Shown here one piece after another: positions 34,460 through 46,300 of a DNA stretch of 64,000 bases (positions are counted from its first letter, which is position 1; every line of letters begins with the position of its first letter). Below the pieces are notes generated by a model. The model ran no database searches. It was not told the DNA's origin and saw only the letters and a list, made by a program, of their open reading frames with translations. A program made the translations under genes and the position numbers. Source of the stretch: Deuterostichococcus epilithicus (lineage: Eukaryota > Chlorophyta > Trebouxiophyceae > Prasiolales > Stichococcaceae); contig JAVTLE010000018.1 in NCBI GenBank assembly GCA_033439295.1, forward strand, positions 62,001 through 126,000. Direction: 5' to 3'.

Positions 34460-35014
34460 TCCGACTGGTGAAGCAGGAACACCACGACGGATGGCAAGTT
34501 GCCTAGCCGCAGGACGCAAAGCGCAAGGCACATTAGAAGACTGAATGGAGCATCCGCAATGCTCAGGGGTCCAGCAACTGCAATCGAGAACTCGAGAAGT
34601 GAGTGAGTGATGTTGCTCTTCAGTTTGTAGCTAGTACCTGCGCCCCAAATCAAGGAGTGGCTGGCGCCATAGCGGTATCGACTACCAGGCCTAGCACCGT
34701 ACTGGGAACGCGTTGGAAGACAATCGAGTCCCAGCACCAAGTATGCCTTTAGCTGTTTGGCAAGTACAATGACAGCAATGAGCATGCGCCCCAGTTTCAG
34801 GAACTAGCCTCCCGTTCGAATTCAGCTAGTTTCTATGACTTTTATCTCGTGAAGGTTGAGCAGGACGGAGCGAAATGCAAGATTCGCTGAGGCGCAATCG
34901 CAGCACCACCTTGTCTGTTGAGCTAAACAAGCGCGCCTACATGACGACAACCACAACTGCTGAGCCGAGCCATTTTATAGTCTCTTGAGTAGTACAGTCG
35001 TTGCCTCAATTGCC
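34460..35014. promoter_or_regulatory. Divergent promoter region between GT47 copy B and GT37 copy B
   Basis: A 555-bp space between two divergent start codons. It must carry both promoters; no specific element was identified. Confidence 0.45.
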
Positions 35015-36686
35015 ATGCCGGTGTCCAAACGCAATCACCAGCTGGGCCGCAGCCCGAGGCGGGTGGGGCTGGTAGCAATGCTGGCTGCCGTGCTGACCGT
35101 GACTGCGTATCTGACGATGGGAGGCAGCCGGTCGTCATTATCTGACGCGGGGCCATTCATGCCGACTCAGCGGGTCTTTGACCAAGTTTTCGACAAGTAC
35201 GGCGCATGCGGCACCTGGCAGGCAAATTACACCACGCTGCACAGCGAGATCTTGTCGGGCAAGCGGCCTCCCAGATACGCTGTGGTAGTCGGTGTGCAGA
35301 CTGGGCTGACAGGTGAGATTCCTCAAGCCTTAATTGGCACTGCGACGCGCGTCAGTCCAGTGCTGCGCTGTACGACAGTTCTCAGACCATCGTCAAATCA
35401 ATGCGTCCTCCTGCTGCGCAGACCGACTCGTGGGAGCTATAAGCGCCTTCTACTATGCGCTGCTCACCGACAGGGCCTTTCAGATATCCACATACGGAGA
35501 ACTCCCAGCATTCGATCTGGTGCTGGACGCTCCAAACATCGACTGGCACCATCCGCCTTACAATGACACGGACGACCTCATGACGCCCTTGAGGGTTGAG
35601 TACAACGGCGTCGTGTACCACGGCGTCGATGGCAGGGAATTTCCAGCCACGCTTGACGTCGCCGAAAGGGAACGGCACGACTTCATATACAATGTCAATG
35701 TGGAGACGCCATGGCGAGACATCGACTTAAGGATGCACCCAGCCGTCCGGCCGGACAGAGAGGTGGTGCTAATAGCGAGCAATCGCGGCCACACCTGGCC
35801 GCTTTTTGAAAACCCGCACCATGCAGAACAGCTGCGGGCGTGGGGACTGACGCCTGAGACCGCCTGGCACTGCGCATTTGGCTACCTCTTCAGGCCCAAG
35901 GCAGGCGTTGCGGAGCTGTTTGCCAAGGAGCTGCGGGTGCTCTCGGAGGCCGGGCCCCTCAAAATTGGCATCAACATTCGCGTGGCGGACTGGGATGAAA
36001 CCCAGGCAAGTGATCACTCGAGAACAAACAGCTCGCGTCTGCAACCTGAGCACAGCGCAGAGGAAGCAATGTGTTGCCTAGTATCTCCGAGCCCTTGGTT
36101 GTCACTGCAATGCGTTCAAAGGCATGAGATGCCGCTGCACGGCCAAGACGTCCCCAGGACCTCCGAGACTATGCGATTTCGCACGCAGGTCAATGGCGCA
36201 AACACTGGCAGGGTTTTCAGGGCCAAGGAGTACGACCTCGACCGCGCGAGGGCGTCCTTCGACTGCGCACAGCAGATCGAAAACGGCACGGCGACCAACC
36301 AGTCGGTCGTGTGGTATGTCATCTCCGACTCCCCCGGGCTGCGCATAGAGGCGCAGAAGCGCTGGGGCTCCAAGATCCTGACCAACCCGGACATGGAGGT
36401 CATCCACCCCGACTGCTACTATTTTGAGGCCTGCTTTGGCAACGACACCGCCAAGCTGCTGTCGATGCAGCAGGGCATGGGACAGCTGCTGGCCTTCGCA
36501 ATGACAGACTATCAGATCGTGACGCGGCACTCTGGCTTTGGCCGCATCGGCGCCATACTTGGGACGTGGCGCAGCAACGTTTTCCAGATTGACGGGGAGT
36601 TTGCCGCGGACGGGGTTCCAAGGGGCTGCGATCTGAGCGAGGCGGATGGGTATGGATATATTGCCACGAGCTGGGCGGGGTTGTGA
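35015..36686 (+). CDS. GT37-like fucosyltransferase, copy B (3 exons)
   Basis: Exons 35015-35312, 35422-36005 and 36189-36686 join in phase to 459 residues. ATG at 35015 leads a short basic tail and signal anchor (VGLVAMLAAVLTVTAYL). Blocks: ACGTWQANYTTLHSEILSG, RLVGAISAFYYALLTDRAFQ, WPLFENPHHAEQLRAWGL, LKIGINIRVADWD (IGIxIR-type GDP-fucose motif), SVVWYVISDSPGLR, TRHSGFGRIGAILG and the end TSWAGL, which parallels EAWGAG in copy A. The second intron is a GC-AG intron (CAG then GCAAGT) that stays open in frame if retained. Copy A has several introns missing here, whereas intron 1 here is absent from copy A. Putative fucosyltransferase of the secretory pathway; acceptor unknown. Confidence 0.82.
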
Positions 36687-37995
36687 TTGTTGGTGTACAG
36701 GCGAAGATGGTGAAGAGGCCTCAAACAACGTCACTTGTGCTGCTGCCCGCCTGCTTTGGGCAAACACGAGTACTGTGCCAGCCCCACGCAGTTCTCTGCT
36801 TGCATCTGCTTCCCCATCTCGACGGGTTTTAGTAGGTTCGTTTTTAGGCATCTCGAGGGAACAGTTCTACTAGATCTGGAGCCAGAAATGTGTGCAAAGG
36901 GTGTGTCCCGTCTGGGCCAACGACGCTTTTGCCTACACGAATTTTCTGGCTCAGCAAAGCACGTGTAAGTGATGGGTTTGATGATGAACTGACGTTTGTG
37001 TGCTTGCGGAGAGCGGCTGAAACATGCAGCAGAATCGAGCCCAGAGGCTGCTGTACGTATGCATCAAGGTGTGTGGAACTATGAGCTTTAGTCAAGTCTG
37101 GGCGTCAAAGGCATTGCTAGGTACTGGGCAGGGCAGCAGGACATCTGTGACAATGTTCAGCGCCACCAGGCAAAGGACATTACCTGTTATGGAAAGGAAA
37201 GAAGGATGTCGAAGGGATGCGAAAGGTTTCTGAGAACACTAACATCTTCATTACTGCTTGTCCAACAAAGGTTTGAACCTGTCATCATCACTCTTCGCAA
37301 CCGCAGGGTTATGAAGGAAGCGTCTTGACGACAGCCCAATTTCTGTATCGATCCATTGACACTACTTCTTGCCGACGAACACCTGCAGAAAACAACAGGA
37401 CACAACCTTTGGTTCAGCATGCATCCGCTGGCATGCGGCTGCGCCCATTCATCAAGGTCATTCCTAGCAGCTCAACATCAAGGGGAAGTGAACAGTTTTG
37501 AGGGACATGCTGTGGCGCACCTGATGAGTTGGGCGAATTTGTGAGCGAGATTAGCCGTCACAGCATGCCAGCTGCTGCCCAAGCCTCATGCGCTTCCCAA
37601 CATCTGTGCGTACGTCTCGTAGCTGTGTACAGCGCAAACAAGGCAGATCAGCCAGCACCGCACTGCCACATGAGGAACAGGCAGCATGCGCCGCCTGCAC
37701 GAGCAGGCGCCGCAGTGTGCCTTGTTTGCACACAGCGCAACGCGTTGGAGGTGCATGTGCCCCACAGCCGGGCAGCAGGCGCGTTGCGCGGCAGCAGTCA
37801 TTCTCCAGGGAAAGGTGATGCAGCCACGCGCCTGCTCTTGTCGACCCAGCCGTGTCGGATGCTGGCCTCCAGGGTCTCGAAGAACAGCGGGTCTTCACGC
37901 GCATGGTGGCCTGGCCACACCTGCCCGTGAGCGTTGAAGCTGTCTTCCCGCTCCTGCACAGATTGTTTGGCAAGACTTTCGCCACTGACACTCTG
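36687..37995. other. Convergent flank between GT37 copy B and the GH125 gene; no gene supported
   Basis: Contains the 3' flanks of two convergent genes. Several short frames exist on both strands without domains; nothing could be assigned. Confidence 0.4.
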
Positions 37996-40900
37996 CTAAC
38001 GCCAGCACCTGCTCTTCAAGAGTGGCTCCTGCAGGGCGGCTCCTGGCGTTTGTGCCTTCTGCCCCATATGGAATAGGGTGCAGCTGCGAGGACTTCCCGC
38101 CTTGCGCTTCGAAGAAGCGTAGGCGGCCTGATCAACGGGAGCTGACACTGCGCGCCACCGAGTGAACTTGAGAGCACCAGTCCGCCAATCCAGCCACAGG
38201 GTCGCGCCAAACGCTGCGGTAGGCGAGTTCTGAATGCCGCCGCCGCCAATGGCAGTGGGTTGGTGCTGCACATGGGCACTGTCGACTCCCCGGGTTCCAG
38301 AACGGGCGCGAGACAGCACCTTGATGGTGGTCAGGCGGTGCGCCTCGGCGGCGGTGCTGCAGTCGACGCCCAGTGAGGCCTCCACGAAGACCACCAGCAT
38401 TGCGTTGGCCCACTCGAACCAGGACCGCGTGCACTGCTGCAGGTTGCCCACGCTGACGCTCTCGTGCATGAGGCCGTTGCCACACTGCACGCGTTGCACA
38501 GGCACCCGCTTGGTCAGCACGCTGGCCCGACGTCAAGGTTTACCCAGGGTCTAGGATGTGGGCATGCACTGGCGCTTTAGGGAACAGGTCCAGCGGTTGT
38601 TGGCGTTTGACTGCGGGCTGAATGCTGGAGGACGCAGCCGCAGGTCAGGCCCCCGGGAATGACCTGGCGCCAGCCATGGGGAGATGCTCACAGGGCGCTG
38701 CCGCCAACTCGAAATACATACCCAAGCCACGCCAGGGATCCGTGCCATGGCACAGCAACCGGAGGCAGCCGCCCCACCTGCAGCTGCAGCACGCGGCGCA
38801 GCAGCATGATGCGGTCCACAGCCGAGCCGCTGGTCAGGCCCTGCACCATCATTGCGAGCGGCCACACATGCCCGTGCGGCGTGTGCGTCGAGCCCAGACC
38901 CTCCATGCTCGGCCCTGTGCAAATGATCCAAAGTTGGCTGCAGTGAAGTGCACTGCGCATGCTCATTCATGAGGGCGTGCTCGAGTCTGCATCTCCAACT
39001 GCACACATAAGGATCAAGCATTGCATTGGTCTGGAGCCTGCAGGAAGCTCCCAGGGCGCAGCACACCGCCAGAACGCTGCTGTCACCACAGCGAGTTTGC
39101 CGAAGCGTAACTTGGCTCAAGGGGAGGTCCTCAGCAGGGGCCACTCCCAGCGTGGCAGGCGGAGGAGCCCACCCTTGAAATACAGCTTGTTGGCGGCTGG
39201 GTCCAGGATCGCCGCACGCGTGTTTTGGTACACGCTGCTGTCCAGGTAGCGGTAGCCCAGCAGCGGCGCGCCCAGCAGCGACGGCATGTTGGGGTCATCG
39301 AAGCTGGTCAGTGCATTGCCGAGGCCGTCCACCTCATAGGCGTACACTTTGCGACCGCTGGGCGTTTGGATGACTCCCCATTTCTCGATGCCAGCCCTGC
39401 CCCACAGCGCAGCACCTTTCTCAGGATTTCAGAGGTGCTAATCGAAGTGCGCCACCTCTTATGTGAAGGCTCTGCATCCGTCTGGCGTTTTGACGCAGCA
39501 GGCGATTCGGTCAGTGGCACACTCGCGTGCTCAGAACAGCTCGCTGGGAAGAGGGCAGGCAGTCTGCAGAGGTGCTGGCATGCGATACAAGCGAAATTTG
39601 ACGCCCTAAAACCCTTTCTAGGGTTGGACCGCCTTGTGCACTGAAAAAGTACTCATGTGCACCGAAAGAGTACTCTGCCGCCCTGAAATAGCTCCGTCAA
39701 GTTCGGCAGGCCGCCGCTGAGGCTGGCTGCAGCTACTCAAGCCTGCAGGCGGCCAGCAAGCTCGATTGCTCCGCCACGGCTGATTGAAATAACCCCCACA
39801 GCACACACCTGATCGTTGCCGCCAGGCGCATCGCGGCGCGCTCAAGCTCGGCGTCATGCCACACGTCGGCGCTCAACTGCGCCGCACGCTCCAGCGCCGC
39901 GACCCCGTACATGTTGCCCGGGACATTGTAGCCGTACTTCGTGGCGTCGTCTGAGGGCCGGAAGCCGCTCCAGGACATGCCTGCAATTGGCAGGCGGGAT
40001 CGTCCAGCCATCAGCGGTGCCTTCTCAGAGCTTCAAACAGGCGGGTCTCACCCTAGACTCACCTCAAACATGCACCCCAAGCTCACCCCAAATGTGCCTG
40101 CAGTCGGCAGGCGGGGCAACCCCAGCTGCGTCGGTGGCGCCTCTGAAGTGCTGCACCCAGGCAGACCAAGGTCACGACTGCAGCTGGCGCCCAAGTGGCG
40201 CCTACTCTTATGCTGCAACTAGGCAGCCGCCCTGAGGGCTTCTCTAAGGTTAAACCCTAAACCCAGGGGCCACACCTCCGAGCAGCTCCGCCATTCGGGT
40301 GTGCTCAATTGCGGCTCCGCCTCTGTGCTTGCTGCCGCCCGTTTTACACAGCGAGCCAAGCAGTCTGACATGCAGGAGACCACTGCCGGAAGAACCTCAG
40401 GACGAAGGCCGCACATCGGGCCACGAGGACCGGAAAAGTTTACAATTGTATATAGCGGCCGCGCGCATAGCTCCCGGGGCCATGCGCCCACCTGTGTAGC
40501 CGATTGGGGAGCCGCGGCCGCCGCGGGGCAGCTCAGGAAAGGTGTAGGGCGACGAGGCGTTGTGCCGCAGCTCCGTCTGCAGCGTCTGCACCACCGCCCA
40601 GGCCGCCTCCAGAAATGCGGGCTCCTGCGCGGGAGCCGCAGTGTCTGAGCGGCGGGGTGGGGGACCGAAACCGATGATAAATAAACGCTGCCGATATAAT
40701 GATAAGTTGCGACCCTGGTGTGGTCTCGCTGACTGCTTGCAAGGGCGGCCGCTGCATAGAGCCGCCCGATGGGCATGACCGATTCGCCCACGTGCGCAGG
40801 TCACCCCTCTGCGTCAGTAGAGGTGTTCAGACAAGGGGTCCTTAGGAGGAACCCCATAGCTGCGGCATCGGTGTCTGTTCACGGCTTGGGCTCATGCACC

Positions 40901-42860
40901 TGAGCCTCGTCAACTTGTCGTGCATGTCAGCCAACCGGGTAACTGGACAAGTGAACAACTTCTGGGTGATGTCTCCGGACTGCAACAGACTGCAGAGTTT
41001 CTGTTACTCAGGGTCCCGCACCTGCAGCAGCGTGCTGGGCGAGGCCAGGCCGGGCGTCGCGTAGTAGTTCCACATCGCCGACAGGAAGTAGGCGCCCGAA
41101 TCGATCTCATATCTGCAGCGCGCGGGCACCGTGTCACGCTGCAAGTCAATACTAAGCAGGGTGCAAGGCCAGCGCTGGCATGTGCACGAGCCATTGCAGT
41201 GCCCCCTCTCTCCAAAGATGCATGCAGGATTCTGGTCCTGCAAAGGCGTCGCACTACACAGAGAACGCAACGGCAGCCCACTTGCAGCTGCGGGTCAGCC
41301 ATCAAATGCCAAACAGCTGCCCGTGGCGGCGTCCTGGAGGGGTTGCGAGGGGGGAGCGCTGCGGCGCGCAGCATGGGGACAGTTGAGACGGAGCACGATG
41401 CAATGTTGCAACTTTTTTAGTTCAGAGCGAAAGGCCCGGTGACAAGCACTTGCGCTCGGCGACCCAACCGCCCTTGCCGGTGGCGCGGTCTGCCTTGGAC
41501 GGCCAGTCCGGTATGCCGCGCCACCGAGGCTTGAAGGAATTCGCATACGGGTCCTGCAAAATGTGCAGGCGCCGGTTGTCACTGACCAGACAGTGAATCA
41601 AGACCCCCAGATTCTACCTCGGACACGTCGAGTGACGTCAGGGAGGTCAGGCCCAAAGCCCGGCCAGGCTATCGGGGCCGCGGGTCCCTGCATGTGGTAT
41701 GTCTTCCGGCACCGTATGAACTGAAATCTTCCATGACCGCACTTTTGATGATATGGCCAACTGTCGCACGAAGGGGGTGCTGGTCCAAGGCCAACAAGCA
41801 ATGACGTCGATGAGTCGGCCGGTGATCAGGCTCATGCTCACCTGCAGGATGTAGAAGGCCTGGGAGCGAAGCATGCCCTCGAACACGCCGCGCAGCGCAG
41901 GGTGCGCGCGCACCCGCGGCAGGTAGATCGCCAACTGCACGCTGGAGTCGCGCAGCCACATGTCGTCTATGTCGCCCGTCGCTGCGGCACCAGTCGCAGA
42001 AGTCTGTGACCCTTTGGTTCGTGCCTTTGGTTCGTACCCATCAGCCGTGCCATGTCACGCATGAAGCGTGATGGGCTGCCCAGGCGTCGCGCCCCTCGCA
42101 GCTCAGTGCAGCGGCTGCCCAGGTGCACATGCATCAGTGCGGCATGCCAAGCTTCAATAACAGCGTGCAAACCATTGGAGGAGCACTGAGAACAGGCTTC
42201 GAGCTCACCCACAAAGGTGGACTCCCCCATGCCGCGCACGCGCACGCATGTCTGCAAGCTGTGCCAAAGGCAGCGGCCGCACAGCGCCGTGAGGTTTGAC
42301 TTCTCCTCCTCCGACAACCCCGCCTTCACAGCCCTGTGCGTGTCAGGCTGACAGCGTCGGAGCGTTTCGAAGTCATCATTCCAGCCCCGGTGGTCGATGC
42401 CCAACTGTGCAGTGCGCGTCCCAGGCGGCCAGACTACTGCATGTTGTTGAGACGAGCTCAGGTGCAGGGTCAGTTTGATGGCAGAACATACTCAGAGCCT
42501 GACCTGACGAGGGAGCTGCTGCGCTCCCAGCGGTTGCCGCTCGCCCACACCTCTGCCAGATAGCTGCGCGCACCACGATGGACCAAGTTCAGACACAGAG
42601 CCAGTTGTCGCTAGTTCACTACGCGAACATGGAGGCTTCGAGACGTTTAGGAGTCGAGGCACTCGAATGGGTGGTCAATCGAGGACAGGGTCATGACGGT
42701 ACCTGGGGCGCGCTTGCTGGTGGCGCATGCCTCGCTGATCGCCCGCACTGGCCCTGCTGTAATCGTTCATGGCCAGATGCAGCGTTCCAAAAACGCACAA
42801 GATGCCTACGGCGAGCCACAGCTGGCCACCGCGCGCGACCGACCTTTTGATCCTCACCAT
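37996..42860 (-). CDS. GH125-type exo-alpha-1,6-mannosidase, membrane-anchored
   Basis: Metal-independent glycoside hydrolase family 125; known members remove terminal alpha-1,6-mannose. Start at 42860 with signal anchor (LWLAVGILCVFGTLHLA), first exon 42860-42703. Family blocks in order: TGDIDDMWLRDSSVQLAIYL (about 41980), DPYANSFKPRWRG (41550), YEIDSGAYFLSAMWNYY (41110), SPYTFPELPRGG (40540), SGFRPSDDATKYGYNVPGNM (39960), YAYEVDGLGNALTSFDDPNM and PLLGYRYLDSSVYQNTR (39300), STHTPHGHVWPLAMMVQGL (38880), and NGLMHESVSVGNLQQCTRSW (38460), with stop at 37996. Introns between blocks are clear but not all boundaries were fixed. The anchor suggests a Golgi glycan-trimming role, unlike the soluble bacterial enzymes (inference). 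It follows the starch synthase on the same strand. Confidence 0.85.
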
Positions 42861-43316
42861 GTCGATTGTTGCTGCCGCATACAGGGAAGGTCAAAGCGGC
42901 GCGGGGCCAGCCGCAAGCGGGCGCCGTGCATTTTTGGTGTCCTGTAGAGCTCAACTGACTCTTGATCTTGATCTTGATGCGACTAAAGAAGTGCTGCAGT
43001 GCACTCCAGTTTCGTTTGCCAGAGGCCATTGCAGTGTACTCCAGGTGTACTCTGCGTGCTTGGCAGAGAATGAAATGATCCTGCTGATCTGCTCATGTGC
43101 CTCGGCCGTTCCACACAGGGAGACGACCAGCATTCACAATCGCAATGTGCGCTCTTCATCACCATGCCTGAGGCCGCGGCGCCGGGCGCCCAAAACACTA
43201 CCTAGAAACGTTGGCGCTGATGCATCACAGCCTAGTCAGGCTGCGGCAACCCTGAATAATGGCATGCCAGATACTGCATGCCGCCCCTGAATGCCTGCTG
43301 GTGCCGCTGACGCCGC
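42861..43316. other. Space between two same-strand genes
   Basis: 456 bp between the starch synthase stop and the GH125 start; presumably the GH125 promoter. Nothing specific seen. Confidence 0.4.
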
Positions 43317-46300
43317 TCATGTGCAGTACGGAGGGTCAGCCAGTGCCCAGCCGAAGATCTGCTCGTACTCCTTCGCGGCCTCATCCCAGGAGGAGTTGCG
43401 CTTCATGCCGGTGGTCTGCAGCCCCCGGAATGCGTCCGGGTACTTCCAGTAGGTCGACATCGCCGTCTCCAGCGCCCACCGGAAAGACTCCACAGTGCAC
43501 GGCGAGAAGGTCCAGCCGGTGCCCACGTTCTGCGGCGGGGAACAGCGCTGCGTTAGCACAGCACCACCCAGGAAGATGATCCACACATGAGGGCGTTCGG
43601 TGTGGATCAGGAAGGACTGCCGCACGGCGGGCAGGGGCCAACGGTATGGAGCGGGCTGCGAGCAGCCCAAGACAGCGTTGCCCGTGCACATGTGCAGCCA
43701 TGCTGCCGGAGCTCCTGTCAGCCACAGAGGCCTGCAGGAACAGGCTGCACGCGGCGCTTCAATCCGAAGTATATTGCCTAGCAGGCACCTTTGAGATGGC
43801 ATCCTGGCTGGGGGGGCCTGGGCGCTGGCCCTCCACCTGAAAGCGCCAGGTATGCTAAACAGGGATGCTGAATATACAAGGGTGCCGAGACACCTGGCAC
43901 TCACAAGGACAGAGTGTGCGGAGTCATCTGGCCCGGTTGCTGAGCACTTCAAGCGAAGCCACCGCAGGGGCGGCCGCCGACATGCACACCCGCAACGGGC
44001 AAGCCCAGGGAGTTGGGAGGGCCGTGCCAACCCCCGCTGCCGCTTGCTGGTCAAGCAACACGATGCAGACTTCGCAGATTCATGCGGCAAGTACCTGGAA
44101 AGGATCAAAGTTGAGCACTGTGTCCTTCAGGCCGCCAGTCGCGTGGGCCACGGGGACGCTGCCATACCGCATGGCATAGAGCTGCAGGCAGTCACATGGT
44201 GGCAGTCAGCCTCAAGGCGGCAGTGGGGTAGCATTTTCAGCCGGGCTGAGGACATCCTGGTGCGCCATGCAGCAGCGACAGCATCCAGCAGAGGTGGAGG
44301 CACAACACCAGCACCCTTCACGGCCGCTGCATGGCACATGGCGCAAATGAACAGGCCCGAAAGCACAGAGCAGCGGCGTGCCGGTGAGGCTACAGCCTAC
44401 ACCCTGAAGTACCTGGTTCAGGCCGCAGGGCTCAAAGCGCGAGGGCATAAGCAGGATGTCCACGGCGGCGGTGATGCGGTGCGACATCGTCTCGTTGAAG
44501 CCCACCCACGCGCGCGCCCTGTCCGAGTATGTGTTCTCCAGCCACCGCATGCCGTTCTGCGCGCGGGGGCCCCAATGACAGTTCTCAGAGCATTGCCGGA
44601 CAGCACCTGCCCTTGCCACATGCATCTTGGCCTGAACCCCAGCGATGTCGTCTGGCGCAGAGGAGCCTGCCAGAGATGCTAGCAGAGGGCCATCCACTCA
44701 GTCGCCTCCTGACACCCCCTAAACTAGTAGCTGGTGGTAACTCACATAGCCCATTTTCATGGCTGTTGCTGCTTTGTCGAGGCTGTGTGTCACAGCGCGC
44801 CCGCAGGAGCACCAAGCCCGAGCCGGCAGCCCCGCTGGCACACGGCAGCATCTCAATGCGCACGGTTGCAGTGGACCTTTCACCTCGAGCGAGGGGTCGC
44901 CAGTGCCCAGGCACACCATCTGCACGTCCTGCGCCAGCAGCCAGGGCGCGACGCCGAGAACCAGGTCCGCCCCCTTCTGGTAGTCCAGCCGCCCGATGAA
45001 GCCGATCATCAGCACCTGCGCAGCGCACGACCAGGGCATCCACGTGGCCGAGTGGGAATGGGCACTCGCGCTGGAGCCTTGCAGGTCGGACGACGAACCA
45101 AGGGCCTGAGCATGGCGTCATACGGCGGCGCTACAGCAGTTGCCCGCGGGCAGATGCCTGCCGCCCAGTCAGCCCCAGCCACAGGCTTTGCGCTGCAGCC
45201 GCAGCCACACTGTGCAGCGACTCTAGCAGTGCAGACGGACACGGCGGCTTGCATGGGCGGCAGGAGCGCCGCAACGCCAACCCTTAATGGAAACGCGAGT
45301 CCCCAGAAAGCAAAGGGCTCACGTCGCGCTCGGGCAGCCCAAGCTCTCGCTGAAGCGCGCGCTTGTTGGCGGTCTTGCCCTGGCTGAAGTCCCCGATAGA
45401 GTAGTTGTGCTCGATGAAGGTGTCCTTCTCCGGGTTCCACACCTCCATGTCGATGCCGTTCAAGATGCCGTTCAGCACATAGCCTGCATACATGGCACAA
45501 CCCCGCAGCGGCATTAGCAGCGCTGCCATGCCGCAACCCTCATGGACAGCAGCGGCTCGGGAACCACGGCCCAAAGCCTGGCGAAAGGCCGCCAAAGGGT
45601 AGCATGCGGACTGCATGCTCAGGCGCCGAGGTGCTGGGTCGGAGTTCGTGACGCCGCCGTGAGGCTCCAGTCGCCACTGCGTCAGTACGGACCTGACAAT
45701 TCCGATCATCACGTGCTCAATGTGCGGCGCACCTCGGGAGGACAGCAGCGGGTGCAGGTCCCAGCCGCCCTCTACCGTCTGGATCTCGAAGGCATAGCCG
45801 GGGCTGACCGTTACCAGCCGGTCGCACGTCGCGATGCCGCCCTAGCATCGCAGGGAGGGGTGCACCGTCAACTGCAATTGCCAGTATGTGCATCAAGAGG
45901 TACGTTCCCTGCTGGCGCAGCCCGCCACGCGTGTGCCTGCCAGAGGGGCGCAACTCGCAGCCGCACCGCGGCGCCATTCTAACAGTGCCTTGCTTCCTGG
46001 CACCATTCCTGGCACCAATCCCTACAAGGAGGTTCATGCCGGATGGTATCAAGCACGAGGTGCTCATCCGCATGCAGAAGAGAGTGCTCAGGCGTGAGGA
46101 GCGGTCCAGTCTGCCACCACCTTGAGCGTGTTGATGCAGCGGCCCTCCTCCTCGTAGGCGCCCTGCCGCAGGTGCGGCGGGTACTGGAACTCCATCGCGC
46201 CGTACCACTCGCCCGGCAGACCCAGCTCCGGGAACGTGCCCGGGGCAAACACACCCTGCAGTGCAGATCAAGGTGAGCGGTGCATCGCAATTGCGGCGCC

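Noticed and set aside
36102-36851. 249-codon minus-strand frame opposite GT37 copy B
   Set aside because: Antisense shadow of the last exon, with no family match.
40245-40263. Telomere-like CCCTAAA units
   Set aside because: Only about two units, inside an intron region of the GH125 gene; similar TTTAGGG fragments near 22573 and 27220 are also single. Not an interstitial telomere array.
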